Assembly (NCBI GenBank): GCA_963921195.1
Contig: CAWUER010000514.1
Location: forward strand, 1,302,001-1,366,000
DNA: 64,000 nt
Direction: 5' to 3'
Source: Pegoplata infirma
Taxonomy: Eukaryota > Arthropoda > Insecta > Diptera > Anthomyiidae
The notes under the pieces were generated by a model. The model saw only the letters and a program-made list of their open reading frames with translations, was not told where the DNA came from and did no database searches. The translations under genes were made by a program, and so were the position numbers. The stretch's first letter is position 1; each line of letters begins with the position of its first letter. Below, in pieces: positions 1 through 12,267 of the stretch.

Positions 1-1308
1 TAGGAAACCCAAATGTGGATATTATATGTACATTAAAACTCCTTGATGTATCTGCAGTTGGAGATTTTTTTTATGTATGTATGTATGTGATATTGTTTTA
101 CAATAATAAAAAAAATACCAAAAAAAAATAAAAATTTAATTATTTTTACAAATAACGCATACATATCTGCTCAGATATGATGTCAGATGTTTTCAGATCC
201 AATTTGATAGACTCAAATTACGGATCTGAACCCATATATGGATCAGATCTGAATTCATATATGATCATATCAATTTTTTTTACTCGGATATTGATTTTTT
301 TATTTTTACTACATTTTAGTTGTTTTGACTACAAATGTAAGTAGTTTTTACTACATAAGTCAGTTGTTTTTTGTCGTTAAAATAACTAAGGCCATGTTCA
401 CACTACAAGAACTTACCATGGTAAGTTGGGATGATTTTGTATTTTTCTTTATGCTAGTACAATTTGAGATGATTTTGTAAATCACTATGTGATTTTGTTC
501 AAAGGAAAATCACATAGTGATTTTAAAATCACGCTAGTCTGTATACAGTATAACATTGTTAGTTGATTTAACTGAAAAAGTAGTTGACCCCAAAACAACT
601 TACAAAGTAGTTATTTTAACTGACATTTTCAGTTGATTTTACTAACATAATTTTTTAAGTGTAGGTAAAAAAAAAGCGTCCTCTGTAGTAAAATGTTTGT
701 ACATGCATTTGAACATGTATTAAGAAAATATTATTTCTTTTTTATATTTTTAGCAATCGTTTCCAAAATATATTTCAATGGTATGGCGACAACAATCATT
801 CGTTTTTTCAAATGCCTCACGTCGTACAATCTACGCTACATTTTTTTTTAAACAGCTTAAAAAGACATGTAATTAAGTATATCTTATAACCGAAGTGAAA
901 TAAAAAATTTATATGTAATTTTTTTCTGATTTTTATTTATTTAGTACAATTGATATAGGTAGTAATATTACTCACTAAATTAGCAATTTAATTTACTAAA
1001 ATTAATATTTTTTTTTACCAAATAGGACAAAAATTTGAAAGATTTATGATTTTTTTAGTAATTATATTTACTAAAATTGTTGTAAATTGCAGTAATATTT
1101 ACTGATTTGTTAGTATTTTTCATGTACTAGATATTAGTAACAAATTTTAGTATTGATTACCAATTCCTGCACTAGGTCCTTTTGGACTAAAACATTAGTA
1201 CTCGTAGCTAAATTTTTAGTATTGAATACCCACGTTTTTTTTTTAGTGTATGTTATATGGTTTTGTTAATATTTTTTTTTTATTTCACCCACATACAATG
1301 AAATATAT
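1..1308. other. AT-rich downstream intron of mAChR-A, no gene
   Basis: This is intronic sequence downstream (minus sense) of the exon that ends at 2364. I see no credible reading frame. It holds short inverted motifs such as ACTTACCATGGTAAGT near 410-425 and AAAATCACATAGTGATTTT near 507-525. TTACTAAAATT-type repeats and stretches ending in AGTGTA (near 655 and 1247) look like worn MITE ends. No intact element boundaries were identified. Confidence 0.5.
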
Positions 1309-1316
1309 AGTATGAC

Positions 1317-2165
1317 TAGGCTGCCCATTTGTACTGATTTGATCAGTACATGTACTGATTTTATATCACGTGTACTGATCAAAAAACATTGTACTGATTT
1401 GTACTGATCTTTTAAAATATGTGCTGATTGTACTGATTTTTGAACATTTCAACATAAAAACTAATTTTACTCGAAAATTCTGTACAAAAACTTGAATTTT
1501 CATAATATAAGTCGTCAGAGTTCTTTTTTATAACTTAAGTCTGAAAATGAGATAATTTATAAAAACGCAAAAATGAATCTGAGCATTAGGTTGTTTTGAT
1601 TTTCCTAAATTTATATGAAAATGCGCACAGAATCTTTGAGGTTTTCTATAACGAAAAGTTCAATGGGCCGATAGATTTTTCATATTTTTAGAAAGATGAT
1701 GTAAATTGCATGAATCCAAATGATTCTGAGATTTTAGATGAGGTAATGTTATCAGTACCTCAGAAAATCAGGGCCTTTAAAAAAAACACGTGCTTATTAG
1801 CTGTGAAGTTTTCTTACAGGAACTTACGGAAAAAGTCTTCAAAATATGAGGGATTTTCTTATTCTCAAAGTATGTGGAATTTTTTTATATTTTCTGCACT
1901 GAAACGATCAAAACATTCAAATGAAGTCGTTTAAAGTCAACTAAATTTTCTGCAAAATAACGACAACAGTTGTTTTTTAACAGTTGTTTTTTGCAGTTGT
2001 TTTTACTCAAAATACTTGAGGTAAAGTTAGTTTAACCGACATTTTTAGAGTGTTGAAAAACATCAGTGTTTACTCATAGAAAAAAATTTTAGAGTTATTT
2101 CTAGAAAAAACAAAACATAAAAACTTGGCGAACTGATTTAAGCTCAGAAAAAATTGGTCACCCTA
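1317..2165. mobile_element. hAT-type MITE with 8-bp target duplication
   Basis: The ends are TAGGCTGCCCA on the left and TTGGTCACCCTA on the right, which form an imperfect terminal inverted repeat of hAT type (TAGGGTGACCA-like). The flanking octamer AGTATGAC is present at 1309-1316 and 2166-2173 without mismatch, the target duplication length of hAT elements. The left part carries about nine dispersed copies of TGTACTGAT. No transposase frame exists; the 74-codon open frame at 1710-1934 is judged noncoding. Confidence 0.75.
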
Positions 2166-2363
2166 AGTATGACCCCAAATTATCAATTGGTATGACTATC
2201 GATAGTCTTGCAGACCTACCAACTCATAACCAGCGTCAACTTTTGAATGTAAGCTGTATTTTTTTTTCTAAAGTGTATCCCACACAAATTTGACGGCAAA
2301 ATTATGTCAAATTTGAATGGAATAATTTATACACGTTATCAAACAAATACATTTGTAACATAC

Positions 2364-2500
2364 CCCATATCAGATGGATCTTCCTGTTCATACGGAAAGT
2401 CGTTAGAATCTTCACGACCAGAGTGCCACCACGCAATACACCATTCTTTTATTCTACCGAGGCAAGGATACTTCTGTTCTGTATTTTGAATGCTTTTAAT
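2364..2500 (-). CDS. mAChR-A: mAChR-A exon, third intracellular loop (part 2)
   Basis: This minus-strand exon follows an AATGCAG acceptor and runs in phase 0 from 2500. It encodes 45 residues of the third intracellular loop of the muscarinic acetylcholine receptor, including IKEWCIAWWHSGREDS and an acidic stretch EQEDPSDM, and leaves two bases GG of a split Gly codon before the donor GTATGT at 2363. In Drosophila the IKEWCIAWWHSGREDS segment lies in the same order in this long loop. The loop couples the receptor to Gq in neurons. The match to the known protein fixes both splice sites; the exact donor is a prediction. Reading through the donor meets a stop nine codons later, so splicing here is required. 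Confidence 0.9.
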
Positions 2501-2568
2501 CTGCATTTAATTTGTCGAAATTCAAATATTAGAATCATTAAATCGTGTAAGTATGTATATATAATTAC
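2501..2568 (-). other. mAChR-A: 68-bp intron of mAChR-A
   Basis: Minus-strand intron with donor GTAATT at 2568-2563 and acceptor ATGCAG ending at 2501. It falls between codons (phase 0). The protein on either side (HSRKSS, then IKSIQNTE) aligns continuously with the insect receptor family. This is a normal length for a fly intron and contrasts sharply with the neighbouring 60.8-kb one. Confidence 0.85.
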
Positions 2569-2752
2569 GCTTGACTTTCTTGAGTGTATTCCTTGGTAAC
2601 TGGAATCAATAATCATGTTTGGCATGTAAACACTTTCAGCGTCTGCAGATGATTCAGATCTTGGTCGCCTCCATACGTCGTGGTCATTTGTTACACCTGT
2701 CTGTTGTGATATTGAAAGCATGCCGGTGTAGTTAATAACGGTATTTTCTTCG
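2569..2752 (-). CDS. mAChR-A: mAChR-A exon, third intracellular loop (part 1)
   Basis: Minus-strand exon after the acceptor TTTACAG (AG at 2754-2753). Its first base, C, completes a Ser codon begun by AG at the donor of the exon at 63523. The following 61 codons contain EENTVINY, DVWRRPRSESS, DAESVYMPNM and HSRKSS, all recognisable landmarks of the third intracellular loop of dipteran mAChR-A, rich in Ser and Arg and probably a phosphorylation target. The exon ends at 2569 before donor GTAATT. An internal ATG at 2721 only looks like a gene start if splicing is ignored. Assignment is firm; loop function is family knowledge. Confidence 0.92.
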
Positions 2753-2784
2753 CTGTAAATAAAAACAAAATTAATTGGAACATA

Positions 2785-2803
2785 CAGTCAAGGAAAAAAG
2801 TCC
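2785..2803. repeat. Left Tc1-like terminal repeat near intron acceptor
   Basis: CAGTCAAGGAAAAAAGTCC follows a TA dinucleotide (2783-2784). It matches, inverted, 16 of 19 bases of the sequence ending at 63507, which is also bordered by TA. CAGTCAAGGAAAAAAGT-like ends are typical of Tc1/mariner elements, which duplicate TA. Together the two copies may be the ends of one shell element enclosing almost the whole intron. Confidence 0.55.
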
Positions 2804-3536
2804 ACATTAGGGGTATAACCAAAATAAGAAGCAATTATAACGGTATGGACAATGATATACTGATAACAAAAAACGTTATCCGGCGTCATTTTGGTCCAAA
2901 ACCCTTCGGCAATACATCCATTCCACCGTTTTTTTTTTTGTTTTAATAAAACAAGAAAAAAATAGTATGATTTTCAACATTAGAAATACACTACAAAAAA
3001 AACCTTTGTGATATAAATGAAACAGATTCATTATTTTGTTTTCATTTAACCAATGAAGGAATTCATAAGCTCATTGTAATATCATAGATATTGGAGAAGA
3101 ATTTCATTAAAATTTACTTCATAAGATTTCGTAGTTTCATTAAAAAATTTCATTAAATTTTGGTTATAAAACTTGTTGTTTTTGACACCTGTAGTGTCGC
3201 GTCTGTTAACTCTGTACGCTCAAAATGTTCTTCTTCTTCTTATAAACGGCACGAATTAATTTTGTGTTTTTTTAAGTGTTTAAGTGAAATTTAAAATGAA
3301 ATGTAATTGATAAATTATATATTTACTAAAATATACAATAAACTTTAAATTATTTCGAGGTTTTATTTTTAAGGATATAGCAAAACTGTGTGTGTGAAAA
3401 TTGAGTGGTCTATAAATAAAAAAATGTCAAATCGTTTTTGTGATTTTGTCTGAATTTATAAATTAAGGGGCCTATTCACAAAAAAAGTCATAACTCAATC
3501 ATAACGCAATTTTTTCCATGTGGTTGTTGTAAACAA
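2804..3536. other. AT-rich intronic stretch without recognised feature
   Basis: No open frame and no clear repeat boundary were found. If the 2785 and 63507 ends belong to one Tc1-like element, this would be interior to that element, but no transposase motif is visible. Confidence 0.4.
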
Positions 3537-5370
3537 TGGTGTGGGGCGATTTGAACATCTTAATGGGCGCTTCGCGTTTCTGATTCTTGGGATTGTACTG
3601 AGCAAAAAAGTCAACTAGACCATACGTCTACGGTGAAAATCGAGCCTCCCGATTTTGACTTGAAGTTTTTTCTCAGACTTTATTTTTTTGGAAAATTTGC
3701 AAATATTCTTGGGCTCATATTTCGTAAACTATTTGAAATTTTGACTTATTTTCAAAAGGAAAGTTGTAGCTCTTGTCTCGGGCTACAATTTCTCTGAACA
3801 TATAAAAACTTCGTTTTCATGGTCAAAAAGTCGAAAATGTAGAAAATTCACCACTTTTTGTAATATTTTTTTTGATATTTTGGCCTATAACAGCCAAACT
3901 CTTAAGATTTTCGATCCAATACTAAGACAAAAATTGTAGCCAAGACAATAGATTTGATGATGACGCTGATGATTCTGGCTGCATCTCCATCTCCACATTC
4001 TCTGTATTATCAGAATCCACTGGATTATCCATATTTTTTATATCTTAAATTTTTTAGTAGCACTGCAGTGCACTGCACAGTTTATACACGAAACAATTAT
4101 TTCTAAAACTTACATTCAAAAACTATAATAAGTAAAGACTAATTATGGGACCGTTCCTTTTGACGTTTATAGGTGGGGATAGTTGTTTATATGGTATCTG
4201 GGAAAGCTGGATGTTTTGTTTACCTTTTATTTTTCGCTATGAACAACTGAAAATGGTAATTTATCAATATTTTCACAAAAAATTTTCACAAGGCCAAAAC
4301 TGCCTGAAGGAGCCTTCCAATGCTTTTGCGATGTACTAGAGAGTTCTTAACTATTGTCTTAGCTACAATTTTTGTCTAACAAGGGAAGTATCTCAACCCT
4401 TATGAATCGATTTGCCTGAAACTTATAATATATATAAAAGAGATAATTCTAAGGTTGAGGTGTCTCGGCTTATCGGCCATATCGGGGACTAAGGGGTTCA
4501 AAACATGGGTCAAAAAATGGCGAAAAAATCGTTTTTTGGATTTTTCAGCCATTTCTTTTGTAGAAACTATATGATGTTTTCATATGAGAAGAAAGGTTTT
4601 TTTAATGCCTATCCAATGGTGGCATAGCCTTGTAAAAAATCGGCTTCTTTAAATATTTTTTTCAGGAAAATGTGTAAATTTTGGGGGGTACTTATGTGAA
4701 GACATAGACCTACGATATCCATATGGATAAGAAATAATCTTTGTTTAATTTAAGTCGACCCGTATTTTTGCCCTAGAGGATATTCCTGTTAGTTCGGAAG
4801 TTATCAAAATTTTCCCGAAGGTCCACCTGGTTTCATAAGGGGACAACGAAATTTTTAAACACCGATATGGCCGATAAGCCGAGACACCCCAACCTTAAAA
4901 TCGTCTCTTTAATATATATTTTAAGTTTCAGGCAAATCGGTTCATAAGGGTTGAGATACTTCCCTTGTAAGTATTGGATCGAAAATCTCAAGGGTTTGGC
5001 TGTTATAGGCCAAAATATCAAAAAAAAAATTACAAAAAGTGGTGAATTTTCTACATTTTCGACTTTTTGACCATGAAACCGAAGTTTTTTCTAAGTAATA
5101 TGTTCAGAGAAATTGTAGCCCGAGACAATAGCTACAACTTTACTTTTGAAAATAAGTCAAAATTTCAAATAGTTTACAAAATATGAGCCCAAGAAAATTT
5201 GCAAATTTTCCAAAAAAAAATAAAGTCTGAGAAAAACTTCAAGTCAAAATCGGGAGGCTCGGTTTTCACCGTAGACGTATGGTCTAGTTGACTTTTTTGC
5301 TCAGTACAATCCCAAGAATCAGAAACGCGATGCGCCCATTAAGATTTTTGTCCTTCCTTACTAATCGCCC
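3537..5370. repeat. 1.8-kb fold-back element with long inverted arms
   Basis: The outer arms (about 3537-3922 and 4979-5370) are near-perfect reverse complements. Both carry GGGGCGATT ends, TTAATGGGCGC, the AGTCAACTAGACCATACGTC block and TCGATCCAATAC. Inner arms (4378-4500 and 4858-4978) continue the palindrome with GCCGATAAGCCGAGACACC. The ends resemble TAGGGTGGGGCGATT, hAT-like, but I found no matching target duplication. Folded RNA would form a hairpin of roughly 500 bp. The open frames at 4145-4339 and 4833-5021 are judged noncoding. Confidence 0.8.
3925..4377. mobile_element. Short inverted-repeat element inside fold-back arm
   Basis: This 453-bp segment interrupts the left arm of the 3537-5370 fold-back; the right arm (around 4968-4978) lacks it and shows the empty site. 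Its ends are inverted repeats of about 27 bp: AGACAAAAATTGTAGCCAAG on the left and CTTAGCTACAATTTTTGTCT on the right. The boundary is consistent with insertion at TA. It has no coding capacity. Confidence 0.7.
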
Positions 5371-5513
5371 CACCCTAATATTGATGTAACTGAATCTATC
5401 AATATTAAGTTTTTGAAGCACAAACATAATATTTTATAAAGTTTGGCAAAAAATTATAATTATTGAGAAAAGTCATTTGGTGTTCCGCCTGGCAGGGACA
5501 GGCTATTCGACTA
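5371..5513. other. Unassigned sequence between fold-back and (TAAA)n
   Basis: About 140 bp between the fold-back and the tetranucleotide array. In the minus sense it reads directly on from the array, but the open frame there merely continues the microsatellite frame. It could be a 3' remnant of the LINE or its target flank. Confidence 0.3.
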
Positions 5514-6031
<518 letters not shown>

Positions 6032-7981
6032 ATCCAATTTTACTAATATCTCATTTACAACGAGAAGCCATAGCAATGGAGAGATGACTCCACCTTGCGG
6101 AGTACCCCTTGTTGCCACTGCCCGAACTTTAGCATTACCCAATTCGGATGAAATAACCCTATTTGTCAACATGGCCATAAGCCAATTAACTATCGGTGTA
6201 CCAATCCCCGCTCCGATCAGAGCATTATTAATTGCCTCTGATCTAACATTGTTAAAAGCCCCTTCAATATCAAGAAAAGCACCAAGTGTATAATCCTTAA
6301 CTGAGAGGGCCTTCTCAACATGGTGCACTGCAGCGTGGAGCGCTGAATCAACTGATTTACCCTTAATATAAGCATGCTGTTTCCCCGAAATAAATGCGGG
6401 ATCTAATTTTTTCCTAATATATTCGTCTAGAATTCTTTCTAATGTTTTCAACATAAATGATGAAAGACTAATGGGCCTAAAATCCTTCGCTGTGCAATGT
6501 TGGATTCGTCCCGCTTTTGGAATGAAAACTACTCTAACCCTTCGCCACATAATAGGAACATATGATTCCATCAGACATGTTCTAAAAATTTGAACAAGAT
6601 AATGCCCAATAGCGCCCAATGCGTCTTGAATCATTTTCGGGTAGATTCCGTCAATTCCCGGTGATTTAAAAGGTCCAAAGGTGTTTACCGCCCACGTAAC
6701 GGTTTCCGTTGTTATTATTTCGTCTACACCCTGAAAGGAGTAAGAACCAAACGAATGAGAACTCGCAGCTTCCTGCTGTCCAATCGTACACCCAGGAAAG
6801 TGTGTTTGAAATAGCAGTTCTAGCGTTTCCTCCTCCGTGCTGGTCCATAGCCCTTCAGAATTGCGAATATTACTGATAGAGTTATGCTGCTTAGATAACA
6901 ATTTCCTAAATCTAGAGGTATCCTTGATTGTAACTAGTTCCCCAGTCATACTCTCGAAATTCTCTCTCTTTGATTTTCTCAATTCCTTCTTATAGGCTCT
7001 TAGTTTTACTCTATAGTCTGTCCAGCATTCGTCGTTATCTTCTTTTCTAGCTTTGTTAAAAGCTCTTCTAGATTCTTTGCGCAAAGTTTTCAAGTCCTGA
7101 TTCCACCAAGGTTGATTTTTCCTATTAGTTGCCCTGCTTTCTGGGCAAGATTTCCTAAAAGATGTAATCAAGCTCTGCTCGATGACCCCAAGTGATGATT
7201 CTAGCTGTTCTCTACTGTCAAAAGTCAGTGATTTATGCTGTAGTGATCTTTTCACTGACTCACTATATTCTTCCCAGTTAGTTCTCCTAGGATTTCTAAA
7301 AACCTTATTTTCAGACTTTATCCTAAAATGTATCAAAAATTCTATGTACTTGTGATCTGAAAAACTTAACTCATCCGAAACTACCCAGTCGGATACTTCG
7401 TTCAAGGAGCCAAAAGTTAAATCCAGAACCTCCTTTCTGTTCCGGGTTTGAAAAGTTGGTTTATCGCCGACGTTATATATTGTCAAATTGTTTTCCAAAA
7501 TGAAGTCTAATAAGTTTTCTCCTCTTTCATTAGTATCAGAACTACCCCACAGAGTGTGGTGTGAGTTAGCATCACAACCAATTAAAAGCCCATTTCCTGC
7601 GGTCTTACAATGTTCCACCAGTTCCTTTACTAACGGCGGTGGTGACCCCACCTCGTTCTCTCCGTTGGCAAAGTAAGCTGATGAAATAAAAAAACTTCTC
7701 CTGCGCTTGTCTATTTTGACCGTTACTACATCACTATTACAAAATTGTCTAAGAATGAAACACTTTAATTTTCTTTTTGCCAAAATACAGGCCCTTGGTT
7801 TATTAACATCCTCTACATATATTATCTCAAAATCATTGTTTTCTAGGCCCATAATACGGTTTCCGTTGACCCACGGCTCTTGGATCAGAGCCACGTCCAT
7901 GTCGTACCTATTTAAGTGGAGGATTAAATTAGTCGTTGCCACGATACAATGATGAAGATTTATTTGTACAAACTTAATCAT
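6032..7981 (-). pseudogene. LOA/R1-like LINE ORF2, endonuclease-RT, truncated
   Basis: This frame encodes the second protein of a non-LTR retrotransposon, which nicks target DNA and reverse transcribes its RNA. The N-terminal APE-type endonuclease shows QINLHHC (about residues 6-12), IQEPWV (34-39), GCDANSHHTLWGS (139-151) and FSDHKYIEF near residue 207. The reverse transcriptase shows FRPISLSSF, KQHAYIKGKS, the domain-A aspartate in LDIEGAFNN and GTPQGGVISPLLW. It ends at VVNEILVKL where the (TAAA)n array begins, so the YADD box, thumb and any RNase H are missing. The ATG lies inside the last codons of ORF1 (ATGATTAA overlap), typical of coupled reinitiation. Relatedness to the copy at 15812 suggests the I/LOA/R1 group. 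Confidence 0.88.
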
Positions 7982-9308
7982 TATTACTTACTGTAACTCC
8001 TCTAGTTCGTTCCTCCGCTTCCACAACCGGTCTTGCAATGGCACTACTGAGGCCCACACTTATTCGAAAACCATTCATTTCCAGCCGCTTAAGGGTATCC
8101 GAATTTACTGCCAGAATTATGCTTCTGCCAGAAGCTGTCGGTTGATCCATTCTTAAAATCTTCCAATCAGATGATGGATACACCTGCCTATTTTGTGCGA
8201 TTAGAATGTCAAGTAATCTGTCTTTAGGTAAAATAGGACCCGTCACGAAAACCCTAATTCTGGGTTGCCTAGGTAGTTCCTCTTCTGGAATAACTTTAAG
8301 CTTAGCACCGTCCCAAAGTCCGTCTAATTTGCCCACAGTTTCTTTAAGCCACGTCAAAGTATCACCCGTCTTGCAGTACAATATTTTATGACCATTCCGT
8401 GTCTGAATATTGCCAAAATATGGCATCGAATCCGTCCCCTCCCGAACAAGTTCTGAAACCAGAAAAATCAGTCTGCTTTCTAAAAGTTTCCAGTTCTCAT
8501 CTATAATACGTCTATCCCCACTACTTTCATCGATAATCGCCACCCCAATACAGCCCTCATTATAAACGTTCCTACCAGAGTCTGTCTTCGTCTTCTTTAT
8601 AACTGTTACCTCGGGTGATCCGGTATCCTTCGTTCTATCACGCTTGCTGCATCCAGGTCCCTCGGAATCAGGGTTAAGTGACCCCTCATCTACCGGGATA
8701 GTAAACCCCCTACCATTCTCTCCAGGAATAAGAGTGATACTCGAATTTCCCTTCGATTTTGGTAAGGGGCTGGACGCAACCAAGGTCGAACTCTGATCTA
8801 TACCAAACTCAGCCCTAGAGTTGGAAGAAGAGCTTAGTGGCTTTTCTTTCCGCATCCTGTTCTCACAAACCCCTTCAGCTGTGGCTAAAGGTGGTGGAGG
8901 GGCTAATTTTTTGGTTTCGCTGAATTTTCCGTCTGTCATATTATTCAAGTTATTGTCTATAAAGCTGGAAGACGAGCTAAGTGGCTTGTCTTTCCGTGTT
9001 GTCACCGTTTCAGCAGTGGCTAAAACTGGTGGAAATGTTAATTTTTCGTTATCTGGACATAATTGGTTATAATTACCTTCATTATTGTTGACAGTAGTAT
9101 CGATATCAATCTTTATCTGGCTCCATTTAGATACTATCTCACGGGCCTTTTCTAATCTACGATTATCATCAACGCTCAAGAGATTTTTATCTTTGCCTTC
9201 TAATTTATTTAACGTTTTAAGAGCATCAGTAACTCTACGAAAAACCTCCGAATCTGAATTGCTTGAAGATTCAGCAGTCTTATCACAAGCCATATCTACA
9301 CCTTTCAT
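7974..9308 (-). CDS. LINE ORF1 protein with DUF4780-like C-terminus
   Basis: A 444-codon intact frame immediately upstream of ORF2 on the minus strand. It is the probable RNA-binding or chaperone protein of the retrotransposon. The N-terminal half is Ser-, Lys- and Asn-rich and low in complexity. The C-terminal 190 residues (from about 255) resemble the DUF4780 domain found in ORF1 of insect LINEs, with DENWKLLESRL, LKVIPEEELP, WKILRMDQP and RLEMNGFRI spacing. No CCHC knuckle is seen. The stop overlaps the ORF2 start by eight bases. The upstream boundary is uncertain because sequence is lost in an N gap at 9401. Family assignment is from pattern recall. Confidence 0.75.
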   Translation of the reverse strand: MKGVDMACDKTAESSSNSDSEVFRRVTDALKTLNKLEGKDKNLLSVDDNRRLEKAREIVSKWSQIKIDIDTTVNNNEGNYNQLCPDNEKLTFPPVLATAETVTTRKDKPLSSSSSFIDNNLNNMTDGKFSETKKLAPPPPLATAEGVCENRMRKEKPLSSSSNSRAEFGIDQSSTLVASSPLPKSKGNSSITLIPGENGRGFTIPVDEGSLNPDSEGPGCSKRDRTKDTGSPEVTVIKKTKTDSGRNVYNEGCIGVAIIDESSGDRRIIDENWKLLESRLIFLVSELVREGTDSMPYFGNIQTRNGHKILYCKTGDTLTWLKETVGKLDGLWDGAKLKVIPEEELPRQPRIRVFVTGPILPKDRLLDILIAQNRQVYPSSDWKILRMDQPTASGRSIILAVNSDTLKRLEMNGFRISVGLSSAIARPVVEAEERTRGVTVSNND

Positions 9309-9400
9309 AGCATCGATCAGAGAGCATTGATCACTTCTTGCATTTCCAACAGATGAAGCATCAGATTCTAGTTTGTTTTTACCAAATGTTTCTAGAGTTT

Positions 9401-9600
9401 NNNNNNNNNNNNNNNNNNNNNNNNNNNNNNNNNNNNNNNNNNNNNNNNNNNNNNNNNNNNNNNNNNNNNNNNNNNNNNNNNNNNNNNNNNNNNNNNNNNN
9501 NNNNNNNNNNNNNNNNNNNNNNNNNNNNNNNNNNNNNNNNNNNNNNNNNNNNNNNNNNNNNNNNNNNNNNNNNNNNNNNNNNNNNNNNNNNNNNNNNNNN
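9401..9600. other. Assembly gap, 200 Ns
   Basis: Exactly 200 N characters, a conventional gap placeholder, between the LINE leader and a long microsatellite. The real length is unknown. Confidence 1.
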
Positions 9601-11200
<1,600 letters not shown>

Positions 11201-12267
11201 TCTCGCCTTCTCGAGATATGGGAATTTGAATTTTTGGTGAATCAAGCCCCCAAATCCAAGAATTCTGTTGATATTAAAAAAGTGTTAATGTTGTCTTTTT
11301 ATTTCTTTTCCCTACAAAATTACATAACTTTTGGAAAATAAACAGCCTTGATAAGATCAGGAATACCATCAGAACATTGTAAGGAAGTTAAAAATTTTTT
11401 TTTTGGTTTTATCCTAATAACTATTCGAATTTAAAAAAAAAATACTGTTCAAATCAGATATTTGTTTTTGCAAATATTTCTGGATATACTCAGCGAAATT
11501 TGGATTTTAGCCCCACGTTCTCTTAATTTGAGTATCTACAGGATTTTTTTTCTTTCGCAATTAGAATAGTTAAGGATAAAACTAAAAAAGGACATTTTGA
11601 ACTTCCTAACATGTCCTGATGGTATCGAGACTGGATTTCTTGCCAAAAATATGCAATTTTATTGGGGGGGAGGGGGAATAAATTTAATACACACTTCCTA
11701 TCTTAAGAAATTTAATTTTTCTGATGACTGATTCGTATTCAGGAGGCAGGAATACATAAGCAAATATCTTTTCAATTTTTTCTCTCAATATTACCAAAAA
11801 AAATATTAAAATTGGTACAAAAAACGTGTCTTTAAAAATATGCATATTTGGTTCATAATTTTGAATTTTTTTGCACATGTTTTGCTGGATATAATCAATG
11901 GCTTTTAAATTTTAACCTCAGGTTCTCTTTATTGGAGTGTCCACTTTACATACATATCTGGTTTGAACAGGAAATTTATTGCAAAATTTGGATATTTATT
12001 GCAAAAAGGACGTTGTCAACTTCCTTGACATTACCTGATGGTATCCCTGATCGTATCGAGCCCGAATTTCTTGGATATGTTAGGATTTTTTATAAAGAAT
12101 TTTAATAAAAAAAATATATTCCTTTAGCACTTTTCCAATGTTAAAAGAATTGCTGGTTTTGAAGGATTGGTCTACAACATATTAAAATGCCTATATCACG
12201 AGAAGGCTATTTGATACAACTTTTCTGATGACAGATTCGTGCTAGGAGGTAATACTCCAAAAGCTTC
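11201..12267. repeat. Degenerate inverted and repeated MITE-like sequence
   Basis: The motif GAATACCATCAGAACATTGT near 11360 recurs inverted as ACATGTCCTGATGGTAT near 11610 and again as ACATTACCTGATGGTATC near 12028, each beside AACTTCCT or its complement. Both outer flanks carry CCAAG-type ends (near 11255 and 12070). This looks like a rearranged fold-back element. The open frames at 11684-11878 and 11848-12105 have no recognisable product. Confidence 0.45.

Larger units (their letters stand above)
6032..9400 (-). mobile_element. LOA/R1-like non-LTR retrotransposon, 3' truncated
   Basis: The element reads right to left: a short 5' leader next to the gap, ORF1 (9308-7974), then ORF2 (7981-6032). 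Its 3' part is lost at a (TAAA)n array, and a second, much longer array of the same unit lies beyond its 5' side. The reading frames are otherwise undisrupted, so it is younger than the copy at 15812-62109. The 5' end is not visible. Confidence 0.8.
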
